NCBI GenBank assembly: GCA_964477445.1
Contig: CAYZED010000001.1
Coordinates: 222,773 to 286,772, forward strand
Length of the DNA: 64,000 nucleotides
Reading direction: 5' to 3'
DNA from: CAYZED01 sp964477445
GTDB taxonomy: Bacteria; Bacillota; Clostridia; Lutisporales; Lutisporaceae
The notes under the pieces were generated by a model. The model saw only the letters and a program-made list of their open reading frames with translations. It did no database searches and was not told the origin of the DNA. Of this stretch, positions 18,669-26,846 are shown in pieces. Within the stretch, counting starts at the first letter, position 1, and each line of letters begins with the position of its first letter. The translations under genes were made by a program, and so were the position numbers.

Positions 18669-18697
18669 TTGTCAGTTAAGAATTTGTATGATATACT
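18669..18697 (+). promoter_or_regulatory. Promoter of rpsB-tsf
   Basis: The -35 element TTGTCA (18669-18674) and -10 element TATACT (18692-18697) are separated by 17 bp. This is a near-consensus housekeeping promoter. It leaves an untranslated leader of about 100 bases before rpsB, large enough for the S2-type autoregulation known in other bacteria. The leader holds the self-complementary stretch CGAGAGGCTTTTCG. Confidence 0.75.
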
Positions 18698-18802
18698 ACT
18701 TACGGTACAAAAATAACACACATGATAGGATACGCGGAATGGTGCCGAGAGGCTTTTCGCGCAAGTGAATATCATGGAGGAAAAAACCAAGGAGGAAGAA
18801 AA

Positions 18803-19501
18803 ATGTCAGTAATCTCAATGAAACAACTACTCGAAGCAGGTGTACATTTTGGACACCAAACTAGAAGATGGAACCCAAAAATGGCGGAATTCATCTTCAC
18901 AGAAAGAAATGGTATCTATATCATCGATCTCCAGAAAACTGTGAAAAAAGTTGAAGAAGCTTATAATTTCATTAAAGAAATTGCAGCTGAGGGGAAAGAT
19001 GTACTCTTCGTAGGAACGAAGAAACAGGCTCAAGAATCTATTGAATCTGAAGCTAAAAGATCCGGTATGTTCTATGTAAATCAGAGATGGCTTGGCGGAA
19101 TGCTCACGAATTTCAAAACTATTAAAAAGAGAATTGAAAGACTTAATGAGCTCGAAACAATGGAATCAGATGGAACATTTGATGTACTTCCTAAAAAAGA
19201 AGTAATAAAACTTAAACTTGAAATGGATAAACTAGAAAAAAACCTTGGCGGAATTAAAGAAATGGTTAACCTTCCAGGAGCGATTTTCATTGTGGACCCA
19301 AGAAAAGAAAAAATTGCTATCCAAGAAGCGCATATACTCGGAATTCCAGTTGTAGCTATTGTTGATACTAACTGTGACCCAGAAGAAGTTGACTTCCCAA
19401 TTCCAGGTAATGATGATGCTATTAGAGCAGTTAAACTCCTTACAGCAAAAATTGCTGATGCTATTATTGAAGCAAGACAAGGCGAACAACTTGCTGAGTA
19501 A
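18803..19501 (+). CDS. rpsB: 30S ribosomal protein S2
   Basis: The 232-residue protein begins MSVISMKQLLEAGVHFGHQT, the hallmark of S2, and contains the conserved segment GTKKQAQESIESEAKRSG. ATG 18803 has GGAGGAAG directly upstream; an open upstream extension to 18722 lies in the leader and is not used. S2 binds late to the small subunit. It is paired with tsf as in most bacteria, though separated by a hairpin. Confidence 0.98.
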   Translation: MSVISMKQLLEAGVHFGHQTRRWNPKMAEFIFTERNGIYIIDLQKTVKKVEEAYNFIKEIAAEGKDVLFVGTKKQAQESIESEAKRSGMFYVNQRWLGGMLTNFKTIKKRIERLNELETMESDGTFDVLPKKEVIKLKLEMDKLEKNLGGIKEMVNLPGAIFIVDPRKEKIAIQEAHILGIPVVAIVDTNCDPEEVDFPIPGNDDAIRAVKLLTAKIADAIIEARQGEQLAE

Positions 19502-19540
19502 TTAAGATTAAGTGTACTGATTCGTTCGAATTAGTAATTG

Positions 19541-19578
19541 ATGGTAAGGATAATTCGTTTAGTGATTATTCTTACCAT
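19541..19578 (+). terminator. Hairpin between rpsB and tsf (attenuator-like)
   Basis: ATGGTAAGGATAAT pairs with ATTATTCTTACCAT across a ten-base loop, a 14-bp stem with one G-U pair. It is followed by only a broken T run, so read-through into tsf is expected. An attenuating or processing hairpin at this spot would set the S2 to EF-Ts ratio. Confidence 0.6.
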
Positions 19579-19626
19579 TTATATTTGAAGTAATATATAA
19601 ATAATTTATAAATGGAGGTAATGAAA

Positions 19627-20280
19627 ATGAGCGTAGATGCAGGAAGTGTAAAAGAACTAAGAGAAAAATCCGGAGCCGGAATGATGGATTGTAAAAAAGC
19701 TCTAGTTGAAGCTAATGGTGATATGGAGAGAGCAGCTGATATTCTTAGAGAAAAAGGCTTAGCCGCAGCAGCAAAAAAAGCAGGAAGAATTGCTAGCGAA
19801 GGTATCGTTGATTCTTATATTCACATGGGCGGGAAAGTTGGAGTTTTAATCGAAATCAATGCAGAAACTGATTTCGTTGCTAAAAATGAAGATTTTAAGA
19901 GATTTGTTAAAGATATGGCTATGCAGGTTGCAGCTAATCCTTCAACTCTTTGTATTTCTAAAGATCAGGTTGATCCAGCTATGATCGAAAAAGAAAAAGA
20001 AATCTTAAGAGCTCAGGCTCTTAATGAAGGAAAACCTGAGAAAATAGTTGATAAAATGGTAGAAGGTAGAATTGAAAAATACTACAAAGAAGTATGTTTG
20101 CTCGAACAACCTTTCATTAAAGATACAGATATGACTGTTAAAGATGTACTTAGCACCATGGTCGCAAAAATTGGTGAAAACATTTCTATCAGAAGATTTA
20201 CAAGATATGAAATGGGTGAAGGACTACAGAAAAAAGAAGATAACTTCGTTGAAGAAGTTATGGCACAGATAAAGTGCTAA
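19627..20280 (+). CDS. tsf: Elongation factor Ts
   Basis: The 217-residue protein starts at the third in-frame ATG (19627), because GGAGGT at 19614-19619 gives seven-base spacing only for this one. It has the UBA-like N-terminus (ELREKSGAGMMDCKKAL) and the TDFVAKNEDF motif of the core. EF-Ts exchanges GDP for GTP on EF-Tu. The length matches the shorter Firmicute form with one coiled-coil region. Confidence 0.97.
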   Translation: MSVDAGSVKELREKSGAGMMDCKKALVEANGDMERAADILREKGLAAAAKKAGRIASEGIVDSYIHMGGKVGVLIEINAETDFVAKNEDFKRFVKDMAMQVAANPSTLCISKDQVDPAMIEKEKEILRAQALNEGKPEKIVDKMVEGRIEKYYKEVCLLEQPFIKDTDMTVKDVLSTMVAKIGENISIRRFTRYEMGEGLQKKEDNFVEEVMAQIKC

Positions 20281-20296
20281 AATAATCTATAAAGTA

Positions 20297-20323
20297 AGGA
20301 GCACTTCGGTGTTCCTTTTTTTC
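20297..20323 (+). terminator. Rho-independent terminator after tsf
   Basis: AGGAGCAC and GTGTTCCT form an 8-bp stem with one G-U pair, closed by a TTCG tetraloop and followed by seven T. It ends the rpsB-tsf unit. Confidence 0.9.
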
Positions 20324-20360
20324 TGAATAGAATACTATAGCAGTAAATTATCTTTTGTAG

Positions 20361-20443
20361 TAAAATTAATATGGCGTTAATAATATGGTTTTACAATATG
20401 GCATTTACAATATGGTAATTATAATAGGACATTTACAATATGC
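20361..20443. repeat. Imperfect tandem repeats around TTTACAATATGG
   Basis: The intergenic DNA before pyrH repeats the phrase TTTACAATATG three times with spacers, plus related ATAATATGG phrases. No gene is present in this short stretch. It is one of several repeat clusters in the window. Confidence 0.6.
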
Positions 20444-20478
20444 CTTTTTGATTTTAAAAATATTTTTTGGAGGTAACT

Positions 20479-21198
20479 ATGGGGGACATAAAGTATAAAC
20501 GCGTTTTGCTCAAGATAAGCGGTGAAGCTTTGGCTGGTGAAAAAACGACTGGTTTAGATGAAGATACGATTTGTGAAGTAGCTGGTAGAGTGAAAGAATT
20601 AACAGAATTAGGTGTTGAGGTTGCTATTGTTATTGGCGGTGGAAACTTCTGGAGAGGCCGAGCTAATGAAAAAATGGATAGAACTACAGCAGATTACATG
20701 GGTATGTTAGCTACAGTAATAAATTCATTAGCAGTACAGGATGCTCTTGAACAGTTAGGAGTGGCTACTAGAGTTCAAACTGCCATAGAAATGAGACAAA
20801 TAGCAGAGCCGTATATCAGAAGAAAAGCTGTTAGACATCTTGAAAAAGGTCGTGTTGTTATATTTGGGGCAGGTACTGGGAATCCGTTTTTCTCCACAGA
20901 CACCACAGCAGCACTAAGAGCCGCCGAGATCGAAGCAGAAGTTATTTTACTCGCAAAAAAAGTTGACGGTGTATATGATTCCGACCCTGTAAAAAATAAG
21001 GATGCTAAAAAATTTACTGAGTTATCTTATAAAGACGTTATTACCATGAAACTTGGAGTTATGGATTCTACGGCAGCTTCACTTTGCATGGATAATAACA
21101 TTCCAATCTTGGTATTTGATTTAAAAAACTCAGAAAACATTATCAGAGCTGTCAAAGGTGAGAATATTGGCACTATAGTGAAGGAGGAAAGCAAATGA
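20479..21198 (+). CDS. pyrH: UMP kinase
   Basis: The 239-residue amino acid kinase-fold protein starts at ATG 20479 behind GGAGGT. It shows the PyrH segments KISGEALAGE, VIGGGNFWRGR and GTGNPFFSTDTTAALRA. It phosphorylates UMP to UDP and is usually controlled by GTP and UTP. It overlaps frr by four bases (ATGA), giving the standard pyrH-frr pair. Confidence 0.97.
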   Translation: MGDIKYKRVLLKISGEALAGEKTTGLDEDTICEVAGRVKELTELGVEVAIVIGGGNFWRGRANEKMDRTTADYMGMLATVINSLAVQDALEQLGVATRVQTAIEMRQIAEPYIRRKAVRHLEKGRVVIFGAGTGNPFFSTDTTAALRAAEIEAEVILLAKKVDGVYDSDPVKNKDAKKFTELSYKDVITMKLGVMDSTAASLCMDNNIPILVFDLKNSENIIRAVKGENIGTIVKEESK

Positions 21199-21752
21199 TA
21201 AAAGACATCGAAAAAAGCATGCAAGAAAAAATGGAAAAAACTATCCACGTACTTAAAAATGAACTGGCCTCGATTAGGGCTGGTAGAGCTAATCCTACAC
21301 TTTTGGATAGAATCCAGGTAGAATATTATGGATCAATGATGCCTCTTAACCAATTAGGGAATGTTTCTGCTCCTGAACCTAGGATTTTAATGATTAGCCC
21401 TTGGGATGTTAAATCTATTCCACTTATTGAAAAAGCTATTCAGAAATCTGATCTTGGTATGAATCCTACAAGTGATGGAAAGGTCATTAGACTTATTGTA
21501 CCTCAACTAACTGAGGAGCGAAGAAAAGATTTAGTTAAAAAATTAAAAAAAGATGGCGAAGAATCAAAGGTCGCAGTTAGAAACATTAGAAGAGATGCTA
21601 ATGATCATTTGAAAAAATTGAAGAAAGACAATGATATTACTGAAGATGAATTAAAAAAATCAGAAGAAGACACTCAAAAAACTACTGATAAATATATTAA
21701 AGAAGTTGATAAATTAGTTGATATTAAAGAAAAAGAAATCCTTGAGGTGTAA
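21195..21752 (+). CDS. frr: Ribosome recycling factor
   Basis: The 185-residue protein has the RRF hallmarks LASIRAGRANPTLLDRIQVEYYG (broken here for length: LASIRAGRANP then LLDRIQV) and the C-terminal helix-rich domain ending in a lysine/glutamate-rich tail. With EF-G it splits the post-termination ribosome. GGAGG lies upstream of the ATG inside pyrH. Confidence 0.97.
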   Translation: MIKDIEKSMQEKMEKTIHVLKNELASIRAGRANPTLLDRIQVEYYGSMMPLNQLGNVSAPEPRILMISPWDVKSIPLIEKAIQKSDLGMNPTSDGKVIRLIVPQLTEERRKDLVKKLKKDGEESKVAVRNIRRDANDHLKKLKKDNDITEDELKKSEEDTQKTTDKYIKEVDKLVDIKEKEILEV

Positions 21753-21755
21753 TTA

Positions 21756-21950
21756 ATGAATCGGATGTCGCTAGTAGGATTTCCAAAGTCTGTTGCATTA
21801 ACGCGCCTCGAAGGGCTAAAAGTAGTTATTAAAGAAACTGAAACGCCCATGAAATTCCAATTGGAAAAAAGAGTACACGCAGAAGAGTTTATAGTAAGAG
21901 AAAAAGTTTACGGTCAATTCATTGAATTGACCGTAAGTAAGTTTCTCTGA
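21756..21950 (+). CDS. Small protein between frr and uppS, unknown
   Basis: This 64-residue product (MNRMSLVGFPKSVALTRLEG and onward) begins three bases after frr, with GAGGTG upstream. I do not recognise it. It is basic with no membrane helix. Its last 14 codons contain a perfect 12-bp inverted repeat, and its TGA stop falls at the junction of a 25-bp duplication. It could be a true small gene or chance coding in an RNA control region; the good ribosome site favours a gene. Confidence 0.5.
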   Translation: MNRMSLVGFPKSVALTRLEGLKVVIKETETPMKFQLEKRVHAEEFIVREKVYGQFIELTVSKFL

Positions 21951-21973
21951 ATTGACCGTAAGTAAGTTTCTCT
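21909..21973 (+). repeat. 12-bp hairpin plus 25-bp tandem duplication
   Basis: TACGGTCAATTC (21909-21920) and GAATTGACCGTA (21924-21935) are perfect inverse complements across a three-base loop. The right arm begins a 25-bp unit (21924-21948) that is repeated exactly at 21949-21973. The left arm could therefore pair with either copy. The structure lies just before the uppS ribosome site at 21991. Confidence 0.8.
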
Positions 21974-22004
21974 GAAAAAGCAAAGTATTTAGGAGGTTCT
22001 TTTA

Positions 22005-22754
22005 TTGAAATCCGAAAAAAAAAGTTATATTAATGAGGCGGGTCTTGATCCAAAAAGGATTCCAAAACATTTAGGAATAATTATGGATGGAAATGGCAGA
22101 TGGGCCCAAAAAAAATCATTCCCTAGAGTAGTTGGACATAAAGCTGGTCTTGATACATTAAAGGAAATTGTAAGAGAGAGTAGTAATCTTGGAATTGAAG
22201 TTTTGACGGTATACGCATTTTCTACAGAAAATTGGAAAAGACCTATGGAAGAGGTCAATTTTTTAATGAATTTACTTATCGAATATATGATTAAGGAAAT
22301 TAAAGAATTAAAATCTGAAGGTGTAATAATTAATATTATTGGTGAAGATGAAAATGTTCCGGAAAATGTTAAGAAAGTTATTCAGACTGCTATGGAAGAA
22401 ACCAAAGAAAATAAAGGTATGAAGTTTAACATTGCTTTCAATTACGGTGGCAGAGCAGAAATTGTAAGTGCAATTAAAAAAATATCAGAAGAATTACTTG
22501 ATGGGAAATTAAAAGTTGAAAATATAAATGAAGATTTTTTAAATAGTAAAATGTATACATCTGAAGACTCAGACCCGGATTTGATTATTAGAACAGGCGG
22601 AGAGTATAGACTTAGTAACTTTTTAGTGTGGCAAAGTGCATACAGTGAATTATATTTTACCGAAACAATGTGGCCTGATTTTAAAAAAAATGAATTCAGA
22701 AAAGCACTTAAAGATTATTCCTTAAGAAATAGAAGGTTTGGAGGATTGACTTAG
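22005..22754 (+). CDS. uppS: Undecaprenyl diphosphate synthase (cis-prenyltransferase)
   Basis: The 249-residue protein starts with TTG, placed eight bases after AGGAGG. It has the family motif IIMDGNGRWA with the catalytic Asp, the run TVYAFSTENWKRP and a C-terminal RTGGEYRLSNFL segment. It extends farnesyl diphosphate with isopentenyl diphosphate to make the C55 carrier lipid for the cell wall. The stop abuts the cdsA start. Confidence 0.97.
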   Translation: MKSEKKSYINEAGLDPKRIPKHLGIIMDGNGRWAQKKSFPRVVGHKAGLDTLKEIVRESSNLGIEVLTVYAFSTENWKRPMEEVNFLMNLLIEYMIKEIKELKSEGVIINIIGEDENVPENVKKVIQTAMEETKENKGMKFNIAFNYGGRAEIVSAIKKISEELLDGKLKVENINEDFLNSKMYTSEDSDPDLIIRTGGEYRLSNFLVWQSAYSELYFTETMWPDFKKNEFRKALKDYSLRNRRFGGLT

Positions 22755-23555
22755 ATGAAAACTAGAATTATCTCCGCAATAATTGGGATTCCCTTAGTTA
22801 TTGGAATTATTTTGACTGGTGGAATGGTTTTAACTGTTTTTATAGCCTTGTTAGCTGCGGTGGGTTCATATGAATACTATAGAGCCTTTGAAAATAAAGG
22901 GTTTAAACCAATAAAAAAAATAGGATCAATACTAGCGGCTGTTTATGTTTTACTTAGTCTTACAGAGTTTAAAGTGTATTCGAACGTAGCGATATTTTTA
23001 ATCATATTGGTAATTTTCACATATGAAATAATTTTTAGAAAGCATGATATAATAGACATCTCAATTACTTTGTTTCCATTTGTTTATATTGCTGTTTTCT
23101 TTACGGCACTTGGAGAAATTTATTTTCTGAAAGGTGGAGCCTTCTTGATTTGGCTCCCAATTCTAGCGGCTTGGTATACGGACACAATGGCATATGCTGT
23201 GGGTCTAACCTTTGGAAAACATAAACTTGCACCAGAAGTAAGCCCGAAAAAATCTATTGAGGGCGCTATAGGAGGATTCCTAGGATGTTCACTTTTAATG
23301 CTTTTAACTGGATTTATCGCGAGAAAATATGGGGTTGAACTTTCACTTATAAATTTTGTTCTGATTGGACTATGTACTGGAGTAACGGCCCAAATAGGTG
23401 ATTTAGCAACTTCTTATATAAAGAGATATTGCGGTATAAAAGATTTTGGTAATTTAATTCCAGGACATGGTGGAGTTATGGATAGATTCGATAGCATATT
23501 ATTTACAGCTCCGACGGTTTTGTATTATCTTATGTTTGTCGTAGGAATTAAATAA
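22755..23555 (+). CDS. cdsA: Phosphatidate cytidylyltransferase
   Basis: The 266-residue membrane protein has about seven helices and ends with the CdsA signature: GDLATSYIKRYCGIKDFG followed by PGHGGVMDRFDS. It makes CDP-diacylglycerol from phosphatidate and CTP for phospholipid synthesis. ATG follows the uppS stop directly, as in many Firmicutes. Confidence 0.96.
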   Translation: MKTRIISAIIGIPLVIGIILTGGMVLTVFIALLAAVGSYEYYRAFENKGFKPIKKIGSILAAVYVLLSLTEFKVYSNVAIFLIILVIFTYEIIFRKHDIIDISITLFPFVYIAVFFTALGEIYFLKGGAFLIWLPILAAWYTDTMAYAVGLTFGKHKLAPEVSPKKSIEGAIGGFLGCSLLMLLTGFIARKYGVELSLINFVLIGLCTGVTAQIGDLATSYIKRYCGIKDFGNLIPGHGGVMDRFDSILFTAPTVLYYLMFVVGIK

Positions 23556-23591
23556 TTTTTAATAATCGACTTAAATTAAGGGGAAATATTA

Positions 23592-24755
23592 ATGAGAAAC
23601 CTATCCATTATAGGGTCTACTGGTTCTATTGGCGTTCAGACTTTAGAAATATGCAGAGAACTGCCTGAGTTGTTTAATGTAGAGGCCATTAGTTGTGGAA
23701 CGAATATTGATTTATTCGAAAAACAAATTTATGAATTTAGGCCAAAACTTGCTGCAGTAAAGAATGAAAGTGATTATAAAATACTAAAAGAAAGAATTAA
23801 AACATCCGAAACTGAATTATGTTTTGGTGAAGATGGTATTAGTGATGTCGCAGATTATTTTGGATCGGACACGTTAATTGCTGCAATCGTTGGAATGGCT
23901 GGATTGAATCCAGTTTATAAGGCAATAAAAAAAGGACGAAGAATTTGTCTGGCTAATAAAGAAGTACTTGTTTCGGCAGGATCGTTGGTAATGAAAAAAA
24001 TAAAAGAATTAGATGTAGAATTATTACCTATCGATAGCGAACACTCAGCAATTTTTCAGTCTTTGGCAGGTGACATCGAAAACCTGGAAAAAATCATCCT
24101 GACAGCCTCTGGAGGCCCTTTTAGGGGGTTTAGCGAACAAGAAATAAAAGAAGTAACGCTTGAAAAAGCACTTAAGCACCCAAATTGGGAAATGGGAAAA
24201 AAAATCACTATTGATTCAGCTACTCTTATGAATAAAGGACTTGAAGTAATCGAAGCACGTTGGCTTTTCGAAGTAAAACCTGAAATGATAGAAGTAGTAG
24301 TTCATCCTGAGAGTATAATTCACTCAATGGTTCAGTTTAAAGATGGATCAATAATTGGTCAAATGGGATTACCAGATATGAAACTTCCGATAAGGTACTC
24401 ACTTTCATGGCCTGAAAGATTAAAATCAAATTACGAAAGACTAGACTTTTTAAAAAATAACTCACTGACTTTTGAAAAACCAAATTTAAAAGTATTTAAA
24501 TGCCTTAAACTTGCTTATGATGCGCTAAATGATAGTGATGCAAGCTGTGTTGTTTTAAATGGAGCCAACGAAGCAGTAGTAGCGGCGTATTTAGATAAAA
24601 AACTCAAGTTTAATGAAATCCCAGAGATAATTGAAACAATTCTTAATATGAATAAAATTAAAAAATGCATAACCATTGAGGAAATACATGATTTGGATAT
24701 TTGGGCCAGAAGAGAAACCGAAATATTAGTATCATCAATTAGCAAGGAGAAATAA
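23592..24755 (+). CDS. dxr: 1-deoxy-D-xylulose 5-phosphate reductoisomerase
   Basis: The 387-residue protein begins with the NADPH-binding motif IIGSTGSIGVQTLEI. It has LANKEVLVSAG and the metal-site run LPIDSEHSAIFQ, followed by KKITIDSATLMNKGLEVIEA. It converts DXP to methylerythritol phosphate, the committed step of the MEP isoprenoid path that also includes IspG downstream. It ends one base before rseP. Confidence 0.97.
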   Translation: MRNLSIIGSTGSIGVQTLEICRELPELFNVEAISCGTNIDLFEKQIYEFRPKLAAVKNESDYKILKERIKTSETELCFGEDGISDVADYFGSDTLIAAIVGMAGLNPVYKAIKKGRRICLANKEVLVSAGSLVMKKIKELDVELLPIDSEHSAIFQSLAGDIENLEKIILTASGGPFRGFSEQEIKEVTLEKALKHPNWEMGKKITIDSATLMNKGLEVIEARWLFEVKPEMIEVVVHPESIIHSMVQFKDGSIIGQMGLPDMKLPIRYSLSWPERLKSNYERLDFLKNNSLTFEKPNLKVFKCLKLAYDALNDSDASCVVLNGANEAVVAAYLDKKLKFNEIPEIIETILNMNKIKKCITIEEIHDLDIWARRETEILVSSISKEK

Positions 24756-24756
24756 T

Positions 24757-25770
24757 ATGTCAGGAATAATAACTTTCTTAGTAGCAATACTTTCTTTCAC
24801 TATCTTAGTGGTAGTTCATGAATTGGGACACTTTTTTTTAGCACGATTAACTGGAATAGGTGTTGAAGAGTTTGCGATCGGTATGGGACCGAAGGTATAT
24901 TTTCGAAAAGGAATTAGAACTGATTTCTCTATAAGAGCATTTCCGATTGGCGGCTTTTGTAAAATGAGAGGCGAAGACGAAGACTCCGAGGCTCCAGATG
25001 CTTTTAATAAAAAAGCTGTTTGGAGAAGATTTCTAACAATATTTGCGGGAGCTTTCTTAAACATAATATTAGCAATCCTTTTGTTCAGTTTTATATTTTC
25101 CCAAACAATAATTATTGGTTCTGTAATAAGTGGAAAAGCTGCTGATAAAGCTGGAATACAAGCAGGTGACCAACTAGTTTCTGTAGCAGGAACCCCAATA
25201 AATGACTATACAACTTTAAACAAAATTTTAAATGATAATAACGGAAAAGAAATCACAATCGTTTTAAAAAAAGATGGGCAAATCATAGAAAAAAGCGTGA
25301 AACCTGTTTTTGACAAAGTAGCAAATAAAGCTATTATTGGAGTTCAACTTAAACCAGCGCTTACCCTAACTGGATTTTCAGTTATTGAAGGCGTAAGAAC
25401 TACGGTAGACAGCACGAGTATGATGTTGGACTTTCTAAGAAAATTGGTAAGCGGACAAGCTAACAAAGACGAAGTTTCAGGGCCGATTGGTATAATTTCT
25501 TATTATAATCAAGCAGCTAAACTTGGATTTGCGCATGTTTTAATTTTGACAGCTATTCTAAGCTTAAACTTAGCGATTATAAATTTATTACCTCTTCCTG
25601 CACTAGACGGAGGACGGCTTTTCTTCCTTCTTATAGAAGCAATTAGAAGAAAACCAATTCCTCCAGAAAAGGAAGGATTTGTGCATTTTATAGGATTTGT
25701 ATTATTAATGGGACTTATGGTGTTAGTTCTATATAACGACATAATTAAGCTTTTTACAGGGAAATTATAA
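24757..25770 (+). CDS. rseP: Site-2 zinc metalloprotease RseP/RasP
   Basis: The 337-residue membrane protease has HELGH at residues 21-25 (zinc ligands and Glu), one PDZ domain (about 115-185) and the second metal motif in NLLPLPALDGGRL near residue 275. Such proteases cut membrane-embedded anti-sigma factors and signal peptides. It is set between dxr and ispG, common in Clostridia. Confidence 0.96.
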   Translation: MSGIITFLVAILSFTILVVVHELGHFFLARLTGIGVEEFAIGMGPKVYFRKGIRTDFSIRAFPIGGFCKMRGEDEDSEAPDAFNKKAVWRRFLTIFAGAFLNIILAILLFSFIFSQTIIIGSVISGKAADKAGIQAGDQLVSVAGTPINDYTTLNKILNDNNGKEITIVLKKDGQIIEKSVKPVFDKVANKAIIGVQLKPALTLTGFSVIEGVRTTVDSTSMMLDFLRKLVSGQANKDEVSGPIGIISYYNQAAKLGFAHVLILTAILSLNLAIINLLPLPALDGGRLFFLLIEAIRRKPIPPEKEGFVHFIGFVLLMGLMVLVLYNDIIKLFTGKL

Positions 25771-25777
25771 ATGGATC

Positions 25778-26830
25778 TTGAAAGAAATTAAGGTTGGTAA
25801 TCGATTAATTGGAAATGGTAATCCGATAGTAATCCAATCGATGACTACCACTAAAACAGCAAATATTCCCGAAACTGTGGCTCAGATAAAAAGACTTGAA
25901 GTTGCAGGATGTGAAATTGTTAGAGTTGCTGTGATTGATGAAGTTGCAGCTAATGCTATAGCTGAGATTAAAAAAGAAATAAGCATACCAATAGTTGCTG
26001 ATATTCATTTTGATTATAAACTTGCTGTACTTTCAATTAAAGCGGGTGCAAACAAAATAAGGATTAATCCAGGAAACATTGGAAACAAAAAAAATCTTGC
26101 TGAGATTGTTAAGTATTCGAAGGATGCCCAAATACCTATTAGGGTGGGAGTAAATTCGGGGTCTTTAGAAAAAGAAATCCTTGAAAAACATGGTAGCCCA
26201 AATGCAGAAGCTTTAGCAGAGAGCGCTTTAAGAAATGCCGAATTGTTGGAAGAACTTGACTTTGGAAATATTATTTTATCAATGAAATCCTCAGATGTAA
26301 AAACCACCATCGACGCATATAAAATCGCATCAGAAAGAAGCATATATCCACTTCATTTAGGCGTTACAGAAGCTGGGACAGTTTTGACAGGGGCAATTAA
26401 ATCTTCTGTTGGTATAGGAACTTTACTGTATATGGGGCTTGGAGATACTATTCGTGTATCTTTAACTGGTGATCCAGTCGAAGAAATATTTGCAGCGAAA
26501 GAAATTTTGAGATCATTGGGAATCAGAAAATCTGGTATAGAACTTATTTCATGTCCAACTTGCGGAAGATGTTCAGTAGACTTAGAAAAAATAGCTCTAG
26601 AAATTGGAAACAAAACAAAGAGTTTAATTACAGAAAAACATATTAAAGTCGCTATTATGGGTTGCGGCGTTAATGGCCCAGGAGAAGCAAAAGAAGCAGA
26701 CATAGGAATTGCCGGAGGCGTTGGTGAGTATATTCTATTTGTTAAGGGTGAAATCTTGAAGAAAGTAAAAGAAGATGTTGCCGTAGACATTTTAATGGAT
26801 GAAATTACGAAAATTATTAACTGTAAGTAG
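25778..26830 (+). CDS. ispG: 4-hydroxy-3-methylbut-2-enyl diphosphate synthase (IspG/GcpE)
   Basis: The 350-residue protein probably starts at TTG 25778, since no ATG exists before the conserved IQSMTTT run; the ribosome site is weak, and coupling to rseP seven bases upstream may help. It has a TIM-barrel N-part (VRVAV, VADIHFDYKLA, KIRINPGNIG) and a C-terminal Fe-S part with CPTCGR and GCGVNGPGE. It performs the penultimate MEP step, using reduced ferredoxin or flavodoxin. Confidence 0.95.
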   Translation: MKEIKVGNRLIGNGNPIVIQSMTTTKTANIPETVAQIKRLEVAGCEIVRVAVIDEVAANAIAEIKKEISIPIVADIHFDYKLAVLSIKAGANKIRINPGNIGNKKNLAEIVKYSKDAQIPIRVGVNSGSLEKEILEKHGSPNAEALAESALRNAELLEELDFGNIILSMKSSDVKTTIDAYKIASERSIYPLHLGVTEAGTVLTGAIKSSVGIGTLLYMGLGDTIRVSLTGDPVEEIFAAKEILRSLGIRKSGIELISCPTCGRCSVDLEKIALEIGNKTKSLITEKHIKVAIMGCGVNGPGEAKEADIGIAGGVGEYILFVKGEILKKVKEDVAVDILMDEITKIINCK

Positions 26831-26846
26831 GATTTAGGGTGATTTA

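Noticed and set aside
18722..18802. N-terminal extension of S2 beginning at 18722
   Set aside because: The strong ribosome site and conserved S2 start are at 18803; the upstream part is the mRNA leader.
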